Origin: JAAEQG01 sp043803085
Lineage (GTDB): Bacteria; Planctomycetota; Phycisphaerae; UBA1845
Direction of reading: 5' to 3'
DNA length: 8,363 bases
Assembly: GCA_043803085.1 (NCBI GenBank)
Contig: JAZDKM010000402.1
Span: forward strand, 1-8,363
A program made the translations under genes and the position numbers. Below are positions 1 to 6,617 of this stretch, one piece after another. Below the pieces are notes generated by a model. The model saw nothing but the letters and a program-made list of their open reading frames with translations. It ran no database searches and was not told the DNA's origin. The first letter of the stretch is position 1. Each line of letters opens with the position of its first letter.

Positions 1-1
1 C

Positions 2-793
2 TCGCGCATCCAGTTCACCCCCGACCTCATGCCGGCGGACATCATCGGCACCAACATCCTCAGCGAGGACCAGGCCACCGGAAAACGGGAGTTCCGCTTC
101 CGGCCCGGGCCGCTGTTCGCCCAGATCATCCTGGCCGACGAAATCAACCGGGCGACGCCCAAGACCCAGTCGGCCATGCTGGAGGCGATGCAGGAGCACT
201 CGGTGACCGTGGGGGATCACCGCTACACGATGAAAGAACCCTTCTTCGTGATGGCCACGCAGAACCCCATCGAACAGGAGGGCACTTACCCGTTGCCCGA
301 GGCCCAACTCGACCGCTTCTTCTACAAGCTGCTGGTAGAGTATTCCAACAAAGACGAGTTGAAGGTCATTCTGGATCGGACGACGACCGGCTACAAACCG
401 GAGATCAAGCCGGTGATGAGCGGCGAGGAGATCATCGGGGCGCAGAACCTGGTGCGGCGGATCGTGACGGCCCCGCACGTGCAGGATTACATTATCCGGC
501 TGACGCTGGCCACGCATCCGGGTGGGCCTTTCGCGGTGGAGGCGACGAACAAGTACATCCGTTGGGGTGGCAGCCCTCGGGCGGCCCAGGCCATTACTCT
601 TGGCGCCAAACTCCAAGCCATGCTCGACGGACGCTACAACGTAAGCTTCTCCGACGCCCAAAAAGTGTACCTGCCGGCCCTGCGGCATCGCGTGTTGCTC
701 AACTTCGAGGGCGAGGCCGAGGGCATCACCACCGACGAGGTGCTGCGGGACATTATGGAGAAAACGCCGACGATGGCGGAAGCGGCAGCGTAG
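2..793 (+). CDS. MoxR-family AAA+ ATPase, 5' end outside the window (partial)
   Basis: This is the C-terminal part (263 residues visible) of a MoxR-type AAA+ ATPase, a cytoplasmic chaperone that usually works with vWA-domain partners encoded next to it. The reading frame is open to the left edge, and the codons before the first visible ATG read SRIQFTPDLMPADIIGT, a typical MoxR stretch, so that ATG at 29 is internal. Walker A lies upstream of the window. The Walker B region is ILADEINRA with its Asp-Glu pair (about 121-150), followed by TPKTQSAMLEAMQE. The sensor 1 stretch is FFVMATQNPIEQEGTYPLPE, followed by AQLDRF (about 243-320). A C-terminal lid domain follows, with GGSPRAAQA near 570-595, which fits the sensor 2 Arg region. 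The gene ends with TAG and is followed by two hairpins and a DUF58 gene in the same frame. Family assignment is near certain; the client is unknown. Confidence 0.95.
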   Translation, partial: SRIQFTPDLMPADIIGTNILSEDQATGKREFRFRPGPLFAQIILADEINRATPKTQSAMLEAMQEHSVTVGDHRYTMKEPFFVMATQNPIEQEGTYPLPEAQLDRFFYKLLVEYSNKDELKVILDRTTTGYKPEIKPVMSGEEIIGAQNLVRRIVTAPHVQDYIIRLTLATHPGGPFAVEATNKYIRWGGSPRAAQAITLGAKLQAMLDGRYNVSFSDAQKVYLPALRHRVLLNFEGEAEGITTDEVLRDIMEKTPTMAEAAA

Positions 794-814
794 CGGCCGG
801 CGTCTCGCCGGCCG
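794..814. repeat. Perfect 9-bp-stem hairpin, REP-like palindrome, directly after moxR
   Basis: The arm CGGCCGGCG (794-802) and the arm CGCCGGCCG (806-814) are exact reverse complements around a TCT loop. The element begins at the base after the MoxR stop codon. There is no T-run, so it is a poor intrinsic terminator. GGC-rich palindromes around GTCTCGC-type centres are, to my knowledge, scattered in planctomycete genomes, which suggests a dispersed REP-like repeat. It may act in mRNA stability or attenuation between moxR and the DUF58 gene. Function is inference. Confidence 0.7.
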
Positions 815-824
815 AGGAAGAAAC

Positions 825-846
825 CGGCCTGCGAGGACGCAGGTTG
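825..846. repeat. Second hairpin, just upstream of the DUF58 start
   Basis: CCTGCG (828-833) pairs perfectly with CGCAGG (838-843) around an AGGA loop. The stem can be lengthened by two G-T wobbles and one C-G pair out to 825 and 846. The only purine-rich, Shine-Dalgarno-like bases (GAGGA, 833-837) lie in the loop, about 16 nt before the first ATG, and AGG at 841-843 lies in the stem. Folding could therefore affect translation of the DUF58 gene. The regulatory role is inference only. Confidence 0.45.
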
Positions 847-853
847 CTATGGT

Positions 854-1759
854 ATGATGATGTTGCCTAGCAAACAGAACGGTGAAACGCTGCTCGATCC
901 CGAGTTCATGAACCGGCTGGATCAGCTCGAGATCGTCTCGCGCAAGATTTTTCGCGGCAAGATGCGCGGCGAGCGGCGGAGCAAGCGGCGGGGCGAGTCG
1001 GTCGAGTTCGCCGACCACCGCAACTACGTCCCCGGCGACGACCTGCGCTTCCTGGACTGGAACATCCTGGCCCGGCTGGACAAGCTGTTCCTCAAGCTGT
1101 TCCTCGAAGAGGAGGACCTGCACGTCAGCCTGCTGCTGGATGTGTCCAAGAGCATGGACTGGGGCTCACCGACCAAGTCGCTCTACGTCCGGCGCGTGGC
1201 CGCCGCGTTGGCCTACATCGGGCTGTGCAACTTCGACCGTGTCAGCCTCTACGGCTACGCGAACGGCCTGACGAACCAACTCGCCGGCGTCCGCGGGCGA
1301 CGCCGGGTGGCCAAGGTGATGGAGTTCCTCTGCGGGCTGGAGTGCGCCGGCCCCAGCAACCTAGCGGCGGCGTGCAAGCAGTTCGCCATCCGCCATCCCC
1401 AACCGGGTATCGTCCTGGTGCTCAGCGACTTCTTTGACAAAGGGGGGTTCGAACAGGGCTTCCGTTACTTGCTGGGCCGCAACGTCGACCTGTACGCCAT
1501 GCAGGTGCTCAGCCCCGAAGAGATGGACCCTCCCTTGGCCGGCGACCTCCAGCTTCGTGACGTGGAAGACGACGATATGGCCGAAGTGACCGTCGGTCGG
1601 GCCCTGCTCAACCGCTATAAGCGGAACCTGGAGGCCTACTGCACGGCGCTGAAGGAGTATTGTACGCGGCGCGGGGTCAACTATCTGTTCACCAGCACCG
1701 ACACGCCATTCGACCAGATCATCCTGTCCTACCTGCGGCGAAGGGGGTTGCTGCGATGA
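854..1759 (+). CDS. DUF58 protein with vWA-like metal-binding site
   Basis: The product is 301 residues, full length for a DUF58 protein, a family nearly always encoded beside moxR and thought to be its cytoplasmic vWA-type partner. The diagnostic DUF58 block runs through residues 50-85 (VEFADHRNYVPGDDLRFLDW, then NILARLDKLFLKLF). It leads into a MIDAS-type DxSxS site, LLLDVSKSM, with D96, S98 and S100. A later acidic strand, LVLSDFFD (D192, D195), fits the third metal-site loop. No signal peptide or convincing membrane helix is visible, so it is probably soluble. Three ATG codons lie in tandem at 854, 857 and 860, and the exact start among them is uncertain. No alternative start codon exists between the MoxR stop and 854. 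The 3' end overlaps the next gene by ATGA, implying translational coupling. The very basic segment at residues 34-48 (RGKMRGERRSKRRGE) is common in this family. Confidence 0.93.
   Translation: MMMLPSKQNGETLLDPEFMNRLDQLEIVSRKIFRGKMRGERRSKRRGESVEFADHRNYVPGDDLRFLDWNILARLDKLFLKLFLEEEDLHVSLLLDVSKSMDWGSPTKSLYVRRVAAALAYIGLCNFDRVSLYGYANGLTNQLAGVRGRRRVAKVMEFLCGLECAGPSNLAAACKQFAIRHPQPGIVLVLSDFFDKGGFEQGFRYLLGRNVDLYAMQVLSPEEMDPPLAGDLQLRDVEDDDMAEVTVGRALLNRYKRNLEAYCTALKEYCTRRGVNYLFTSTDTPFDQIILSYLRRRGLLR
1741..1747 (+). promoter_or_regulatory. Ribosome binding site deciding the BatA-like start
   Basis: AAGGGGG lies 8 nt before the ATG at 1756, inside the end of the DUF58 gene. It supports 1756 as the start rather than an in-frame ATG at 1660, which would embed 32 extra residues in the DUF58 coding region and put charged, non-hydrophobic sequence before the first membrane helix. 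Confidence 0.6.
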
Positions 1760-3843
1760 CCTTCCTATCGGGCTGGACCGCCGTTGCGCTCGCCGCGGGC
1801 CTGACCGTGCCGCCCTTGGTGGCGCTTTATTTTCTCAAGCTCAAGCGGCGGGTGGTGCCCATCTCGTCCACCTTCCTGTGGAAGCGGGCAGTGGAGGACC
1901 TGCACGTCAACTCACCGTTCCAGCGGCTGCGGAGCAACCTGCTGCTCTTTCTGCAACTGCTGGTGTTGCTGTTGGGGGCCGTGGTGCTGGGCAAGCCGGT
2001 CCGGCAGGCCGTCCAGAAGCACGAGGACACGCTCATCCTGCTGATCGACCAGTCGGCCTCGATGGGGGTGGTGGAGAAGGACGGGCGCACCCGACTCCAG
2101 ATCGCCCTCGACGAGGCCAAGCGCGTCGTCGATCAAATGAGCGACGAAGCTCGGGCCATGGTCGTGGCCTTTTCCGACCGGGCGACGGTGGTTTCCTCGT
2201 TCGACACGGATCGGGCGGCCCTGAAGCGCAAGATTGAATCCATCGAGCAGACCCAAAGCCTCACGAAGCTCAGTGAAGCCGTCGCACTGGCCGAGGCCTA
2301 TTCCCAGAACCTGATCATCGCCGGCAAGGAGGCGGGCTCCGATATCGCCCCCACGTCAGCCGCCCCGCCCGCCACCGCGCTCATTTTCTCCGACGGGCGG
2401 ATCGAGGACCTGAACACGCTGAACATTCAGCGGCTCGACACGCAAAACATGCAACTGGTGAACGTGGCCGAGCGCGGCGACAACGTCGGCATTACCTCGA
2501 TGAGTGCCCGGCGCAGCTATGAACAGCCGGACCGGCTCAGCGTGTTCGCAGAGGTTCGCAACTTCGGGCCTCAGGCGGTGTCGTTCGACGCCCACCTCTA
2601 CGTGGACGGCGAGCACCGCGACGTGCAGGCAGTGCGTCTGAAAGGCGGCGGGGAGGGCGAGCCTCCCGGCGAGCCGTCCGGCGCACCGGCTCGGCAGGAG
2701 CCTCGCCCTCCCGAGCAGGAGGCGCGCCCTGCCGAGGCACCACCCGGTCCGCCCCCGGGGAGCGTCGCCTCGGTGGCTTTCGATCCGTTCGACTATGGGG
2801 GCAGCGGCGGAGTGGAGGTGCGCCTCGAGCACGCCGACGCCCTCGACGCCGACAACCGCGCCTGGGCGGTCATCGACCCCCCGCGCCACGTGAAGGTCCT
2901 GCTCGTCACGGCGGGCAATCTGTTTCTTGAGCGGGTACTTCCCACGCTCCCCGTTCAGGTGGAAGTGATGAGCCCTGACCGCTATGAAGCAGCGGACGGG
3001 GAGGCGCTGGCTGACGGCGACCGCAACAAGTACGACGTGGTTATCCTCGACGGGCACTCCACCGCGCGACTCTACCCGGGCAACTATTTCTTCTGGGGCG
3101 CGGTGCCGCTCCTGGACGGCGTGAGCCTGGGCGACCCGATCCAAAACGAGATCATCTTTAACTGGGATGAGTCCCACCCGGTCCTGCGCCATGTGCCGGT
3201 GAGCAACATCGAGGTCTACCAGTGGAACCGGCTGCAACTGCCGCCGGAGGCCAAGACGCTGATCGAGGGCGAAAGCTCGCCGGTGCTCAGCTACCTGACG
3301 CGCGAAGGAAGCCAGTACTTGATCTGCGCTTTCCGCCTGCTCGTGGAAGACGAGGTGGGCGAGCCGATGATGAACACGTTTTGGGCCACCAAGGCCCACT
3401 TTCCGGTGTTCATGTACAACGCGCTCGCGTTCTTGTCCTCGAGCCTGAGCACGACGGCGCGCCTGGCCGTCCGCCCGGGCGACCCGGTGGCCCTGGCCGT
3501 GCCCGCCGGCGAAGATACGCTCGTCATCCGTCGTCCCGACGGCACGCGCGATACGCTCACGCCGGGCAAGGCACGCGTGGCCCACTACGCCCGCACGCAG
3601 CGGGTCGGGGTCTACCGCGCCGAGCCGGCCGTTGCGGGGCAGGAGACCTTCGCGGTAAACCTCTTCAGCCCCATCGAGAGCAACGTCCGCCCGAGCACGC
3701 GGCTGACGGTCGGCACGACCACGCTCAAAGCCACCGATGGCGCCCAACTGGTCAACGAGCCGCTCGGGCCGTACTTGCTTCTCGCCGCTCTGGTCGTCCT
3801 GCTGCTGGAGTGGGTGATTTATAACAAGCGGGTGTTCGTGTAG
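1756..3843 (+). CDS. BatA-like membrane protein: vWA domain plus glutamine-amidotransferase-like domain
   Basis: This 695-residue protein begins with a BatA N-terminal region: a helix at about 4-24, the basic loop LKLKRRVVPISSTFLWKR (28-45), and a second helix at 60-80. A vWA domain follows (about 92-240), with an intact MIDAS DQSAS (D98, S100, S102), a candidate T170 and LIFSDG (D213). A beta-rich segment (243-373), CARDB-like by feel, is interrupted at 297-335 by a Pro/Glu/Gly-rich insert encoded by a hairpin repeat. Residues 378-560 resemble the class I glutamine-amidotransferase-like fold seen in such proteins (VKVLLVTAG, YDVVILDG), with no clear catalytic Cys triad visible. A final helix at about 671-690 precedes a basic tail. 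Positive charges at 28-32 and 690-692 place the large domains outside the cytoplasm. Its start overlaps the DUF58 stop (ATGA), so the two are co-translated. It is probably the membrane arm of the MoxR module; the biochemical role is unknown. Confidence 0.9.
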   Translation: MTFLSGWTAVALAAGLTVPPLVALYFLKLKRRVVPISSTFLWKRAVEDLHVNSPFQRLRSNLLLFLQLLVLLLGAVVLGKPVRQAVQKHEDTLILLIDQSASMGVVEKDGRTRLQIALDEAKRVVDQMSDEARAMVVAFSDRATVVSSFDTDRAALKRKIESIEQTQSLTKLSEAVALAEAYSQNLIIAGKEAGSDIAPTSAAPPATALIFSDGRIEDLNTLNIQRLDTQNMQLVNVAERGDNVGITSMSARRSYEQPDRLSVFAEVRNFGPQAVSFDAHLYVDGEHRDVQAVRLKGGGEGEPPGEPSGAPARQEPRPPEQEARPAEAPPGPPPGSVASVAFDPFDYGGSGGVEVRLEHADALDADNRAWAVIDPPRHVKVLLVTAGNLFLERVLPTLPVQVEVMSPDRYEAADGEALADGDRNKYDVVILDGHSTARLYPGNYFFWGAVPLLDGVSLGDPIQNEIIFNWDESHPVLRHVPVSNIEVYQWNRLQLPPEAKTLIEGESSPVLSYLTREGSQYLICAFRLLVEDEVGEPMMNTFWATKAHFPVFMYNALAFLSSSLSTTARLAVRPGDPVALAVPAGEDTLVIRRPDGTRDTLTPGKARVAHYARTQRVGVYRAEPAVAGQETFAVNLFSPIESNVRPSTRLTVGTTTLKATDGAQLVNEPLGPYLLLAALVVLLLEWVIYNKRVFV
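2651..2712. repeat. 26-bp-arm inverted repeat inserted in-frame in the BatA-like gene
   Basis: The left arm is 2651-2676 and the right arm 2687-2712. They are reverse complements at 23 of 26 positions, with a 10-base loop (2677-2686). The arms start and end with GGGAGGGCGA and TCGCCCTCCC. The element is read through without a stop and gives GEGEPPGEPSGAPARQEPRP, a low-complexity peptide between two beta-strand-like segments. I recall similar Gly-Glu-Pro or Glu-Ala-Pro peptides from planctomycete proteins, which suggests a dispersed hairpin element that tolerates insertion into coding DNA. That origin is inference. Confidence 0.75.
2694..2735. repeat. Two tandem 21-bp direct repeats overlapping the hairpin's right arm
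   Basis: Units 2694-2714 and 2715-2735 are identical at 18 of 21 positions and contiguous. They encode two seven-residue units, QEPRPPE and QEARPAE. The length is a multiple of three, so the frame is kept. This looks like a slippage duplication of part of the hairpin arm, extending the same disordered loop. Confidence 0.65.
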
Positions 3844-3910
3844 CCGCTTTACACGTCGGCAAAAACGACCGCCACCAAAGGCCGTGTTACACAGCGAGCC
3901 TATGACCAAG

Positions 3911-3938
3911 TTGACACCAAGGGAGCCTTGTGGATAAA
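3911..3938 (+). promoter_or_regulatory. Candidate sigma70-type promoter for the TPR-AAA unit
   Basis: A consensus -35 TTGACA (3911-3916) is followed after 16 bp by GATAAA (3933-3938), a 4-of-6 match to the -10 box. A start of transcription near 3945 would leave a leader of about 40 nt before the ATG at 3985. The spacer holds a small inverted repeat, CAAGG GAG CCTTG (3918-3930), that could be an operator or chance. Its position in the only sizeable gap between the BatA-like and AAA genes supports it. No strong Shine-Dalgarno precedes 3985 (GGTAAAG at 3973-3979 is weak). Confidence 0.4.
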
Positions 3939-3984
3939 CTTGAGGGTGTAGCGTGTTGATTCTCGGACCCACGGTAAAGCAACG

Positions 3985-5337
3985 ATGTCCCATGCCGACT
4001 CGACGATCCAGGCACTGAGGGCTGCTGTCGCCGTTTCTCCGAGCAACCTCCCGCTGCGCAGGCACTTCGCTGAAACACTGGCGGGCTATGGTCGCTATCA
4101 GGAGGCCGAGTGCGAGTATCGCCATGCCCTCACCCTGATGCCGGACGATAGAGAACTCAAGCTCGGACTGGCGAAGGTCTTCTACCAGCAGAACAAGAGT
4201 AGCCACGCTCTGGTGATCGTGGAGGACCTGATCAAAGCTCCCGACGCCGCGGCTGGGACACATGTGCTTTTCGCCCGTTTGCTCCTGCGCAGCGGTGACG
4301 TGCCCCGAGCCGTTCGTCACTACAAGGAGGCTCTTGAGCTTGACCCTGGACTCAGTGACCCGACGCTGGCGGATCAGCTAGGCGTGAGACCGGAGGGCAA
4401 CTCCGACGAGGATGAGTTGGTCGAGGGTCGCGTGCGGTCCGCCGCCGGGCCTGGCCGGTGCTTTGCCGAGATTGATCTGGAAAGGCCGAAGATCGGTTTC
4501 CAGGATGTCGGCGGGATGGAAGAACTCAAGGATCAGATTCGGATGAAGATCATTCATCCGCTGGCCCATGCGGAGCTTTTTCGGGCCTACGGCAAGCCGA
4601 TCGGCGGTGGGATCCTCATGTACGGCCCCCCGGGTTGTGGAAAAACCTATCTGGCCAAAGCCACGGCAGGCGAGGTCCGAGCAGCCTTTGTCGCAGTGGG
4701 CATCAACGACGTGGTGGAGATGTGGATCGGGCAGAGCGAGCGCAACTTGCATGAGTACTTCGAAATGGCCCGGAGCAACATCCCCTGCGTGTTGTTCTTT
4801 GACGAGGTGGACGCCCTGGGGGCCAGCCGAACGGACATGCGACAAAGTGCCGGGCGCCATGTGATTAATCAGTTTCTCAGCGAGCTGGACGGGATTACAA
4901 GTACCAATGAGGGTGTGCTCATCCTGGCGGCGACCAATGCACCCTGGCACCTCGATGCCGCGTTCCGCCGCCCAGGACGCTTCGATCGCATGATCTTCGT
5001 ACCCCCACCCGATGGGCCGGCACGCGCCGCGATCTTTCGCGTCCTGCTGCGCGGCCGGCCCACCCGAGACATCGACTATGACTACCTAGCCAAGCACACT
5101 GAAGGGTTCTCCGGTGCAGATCTGAGGGCAGTTACCGATATGGCGATCGAGAACAAGCTGAGGGAGGCCATGCGCCGTGGTGAGCCCACACCCCTGTGTA
5201 CGAAAGATCTGCTCGCGGCGGCGAAAAAAAGCAGACCCACAACCAAGGAATGGTTCTCGACCGCCCGCAACTACGCCTTATACTCCAATGAGGGTGGGAT
5301 GTACGACGACATTGTCGCCTATCTCAAGCTGCGATGA
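3985..5337 (+). CDS. TPR-AAA+ ATPase (classic AAA, Cdc48/SpoVK-like)
   Basis: The product is a soluble protein of 450 residues. The first ~135 residues form about three to four TPR helices (for example YQEAECEYRHALTLMPDD and AVRHYKEALELDPG). An acidic linker follows (138-147). The AAA module has Walker A GPPGCGKT (214-221), Walker B CVLFFDEVD (268-276), sensor 1 N318 in LAATN, arginine fingers R329 and R332 in FRRPGRFDR, and a lid motif GFSGADL (374-380). Pore loop 1 reads EMWIGQSE, with W247 as the gripping aromatic, so a threading unfoldase or remodeller is expected. A C-terminal tail with WFSTARNYALYSNEGGMYDD (423-442) follows the lid. There is no signal peptide, membrane helix or protease domain, unlike FtsH. 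The stop overlaps the next start by ATGA, so the two products are probably made together. The TPRs probably dock the ATPase on a partner, the obvious candidate being the TPR membrane protein. Substrate unknown. Confidence 0.92.
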   Translation: MSHADSTIQALRAAVAVSPSNLPLRRHFAETLAGYGRYQEAECEYRHALTLMPDDRELKLGLAKVFYQQNKSSHALVIVEDLIKAPDAAAGTHVLFARLLLRSGDVPRAVRHYKEALELDPGLSDPTLADQLGVRPEGNSDEDELVEGRVRSAAGPGRCFAEIDLERPKIGFQDVGGMEELKDQIRMKIIHPLAHAELFRAYGKPIGGGILMYGPPGCGKTYLAKATAGEVRAAFVAVGINDVVEMWIGQSERNLHEYFEMARSNIPCVLFFDEVDALGASRTDMRQSAGRHVINQFLSELDGITSTNEGVLILAATNAPWHLDAAFRRPGRFDRMIFVPPPDGPARAAIFRVLLRGRPTRDIDYDYLAKHTEGFSGADLRAVTDMAIENKLREAMRRGEPTPLCTKDLLAAAKKSRPTTKEWFSTARNYALYSNEGGMYDDIVAYLKLR

Positions 5338-6617
5338 ACCCTGCAATCCACAGAGCCCTGGTCTTGCTGGAACAGTCGCGTCCAGAGTCGGCCGAACGCG
5401 AGGCCCGGAAAGGCCTGGCGCATGGACCGAACGACCCCATTGGCCATGCGGTGCTGGCCGCGGCCCTGGCCGTCCAGGAGAAATACAAGGAGGCGACTGT
5501 CGCAGCGGAGGCCGCGGTGCATCTGGGGCCAACGGTGGCCTATTGTCACTATATCCACGCCGTCGTGCTGCACGATCGTAACCGTGTTAAGGAAGCAGAG
5601 CAGGCGGTCCTCGAAGCCCTTCGGCTCAGCCCTGAGGATGCCGACTATTTCGCGCTCTTGGCGAGCATCAAGTTCCAGCAGAGAGATTGGAGGGCGGCGC
5701 TGCACGCTGCCGAGCAAGGGTTGAAAGTCGAGGCTGAGCACACGGCGTGTGTGAGCTTGCGGGCCCGCGCCCTGCTCCAACTCGGTCGCAAGGAGGAAGC
5801 CGGCGCCGTTCTTGAAGGCGCTCTCGCCCGGGCCCCCGAGGACGCGAGCACACAGGTCACCCAGGGCTGGTCGTGGTTGCACCGGCAGAACCCCACCAAG
5901 GCCATGGGGCATTTTCGGGAGGCTTTGCGCCTGCAGCCGAACCTGGAGGCGGCCCGTGCGGGCATCGTGGAGGCCTTGAAAGCCAAGCGCCTGCTCTACC
6001 GCCTCATGCTGCGCTATTTCCTGTGGATGTCCACCTTGAGCAGTCGGGCACGCTGGGGGGTCATCATCGGGCTGTACCTCGGCTTTCGCTTGATCGTGAC
6101 CATCCGGAAGAACAATCCTGAACTATCGCCCTACCTGGCACCGATCGCAATCATGTATGTCCTGTTTGTCTATATGGCCTGGACGGCCCAGCCCCTTTTC
6201 AACTTGCTCTTGCGCTTCGAACGGTTCGGGAGATTGGCGCTCTCACGAAACGATGTCGTTGCGGCCAACTGCGTGGGAGGGTGTCTGCTGACCGCCATCG
6301 TCTTGGCCGTTCTCGGTCTCATCACGGTTGCCAAGCCATTTTTCATCGCCGCGTTTATGACCATGTTAGTGGTCATCCCCGTTGCCGCGGTCTTCGCATG
6401 TCCCGCGGGCTGGCCTCGACGGTTCATGTCCGTGTACACCGCCGTCCTCGTTCTGGCTGGCGTCGCGGTCTTTATGCTCGAGCCCAAGTTTGGCGGCCTG
6501 CCGAAAGGGGAATCGGCCGGCCCTGTGGCCGGGGGCCTCGCCATCGCATTCTTCCTTAGTGTCCTGTTCTCCAGTTGGATTGCCAACATGCTGGCCACGG
6601 TGAGGGTCAAACGCTGA
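5334..6617 (+). CDS. TPR protein with six predicted membrane helices, partner of the AAA ATPase
   Basis: The product has 427 residues and no recognised family name. Residues 1-215 are about five to six TPR units (for example RVKEAEQAVLEALRLSPED and KAMGHFREALRLQPN). A basic amphipathic stretch (217-236) follows, then six hydrophobic segments at about 241-257, 268-290, 309-331, 335-356, 364-382 and 398-418. Basic residues in the loops 294-305 and 357-363 and in the tail RVKR put both ends and the TPR half in the cytoplasm. No catalytic motif is visible in the membrane half. The ATG overlaps the stop of the ATPase gene and has no Shine-Dalgarno of its own, so translation is probably coupled. 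I infer that it recruits the TPR-AAA ATPase to the inner membrane by TPR contacts. Alternatively it is the ATPase's substrate, or a transporter-like protein controlled by it. TPR membrane proteins also occur in Bat operons, but this one is not clearly BatE. Confidence 0.85.
   Translation: MNPAIHRALVLLEQSRPESAEREARKGLAHGPNDPIGHAVLAAALAVQEKYKEATVAAEAAVHLGPTVAYCHYIHAVVLHDRNRVKEAEQAVLEALRLSPEDADYFALLASIKFQQRDWRAALHAAEQGLKVEAEHTACVSLRARALLQLGRKEEAGAVLEGALARAPEDASTQVTQGWSWLHRQNPTKAMGHFREALRLQPNLEAARAGIVEALKAKRLLYRLMLRYFLWMSTLSSRARWGVIIGLYLGFRLIVTIRKNNPELSPYLAPIAIMYVLFVYMAWTAQPLFNLLLRFERFGRLALSRNDVVAANCVGGCLLTAIVLAVLGLITVAKPFFIAAFMTMLVVIPVAAVFACPAGWPRRFMSVYTAVLVLAGVAVFMLEPKFGGLPKGESAGPVAGGLAIAFFLSVLFSSWIANMLATVRVKR

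Noticed and set aside
562..870. 102-residue plus-strand frame overlapping the end of moxR
   Set aside because: It is out of frame with the well-supported MoxR coding region and its translation is low-complexity and Arg/Gly/His-rich, so it is a shadow.
1660..1755. Upstream extension of the BatA-like gene to an ATG at 1660
   Set aside because: It would overlap the DUF58 gene by 100 bases and add a non-hydrophobic leader before the first membrane helix. The ATG at 1756 has a good ribosome site and the usual ATGA overlap.
3837..3855. Possible terminator hairpin after the BatA-like gene
   Set aside because: CGTGTA pairs with TACACG across the stop codon, but the stem is only 6 bp and no T-run follows on the plus strand, so it is not a convincing intrinsic terminator.
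2356..4320. 654-residue open frame on the minus strand
   Set aside because: It lies opposite the BatA-like gene and the start of the TPR-AAA gene, both of which have clear family motifs. Its translation is rich in Arg, His and Ala with no recognisable domain. It is a typical antisense shadow in GC-rich DNA.
6517..6532. Perfect 6-bp inverted repeat with a CTGT loop near the end of the TPR membrane gene
   Set aside because: It is short and lies in GC-rich coding DNA for a Gly/Ala/Pro loop. It shows no similarity to the two larger hairpin elements, so chance is enough.
3985..6617. TPR-AAA pair as part of a known antiphage defence system
   Set aside because: No nuclease, toxin, nucleotide cyclase, reverse transcriptase, integrase or other defence gene is nearby, and the setting looks like core chromosome. 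Nothing in the sequence supports a defence role.
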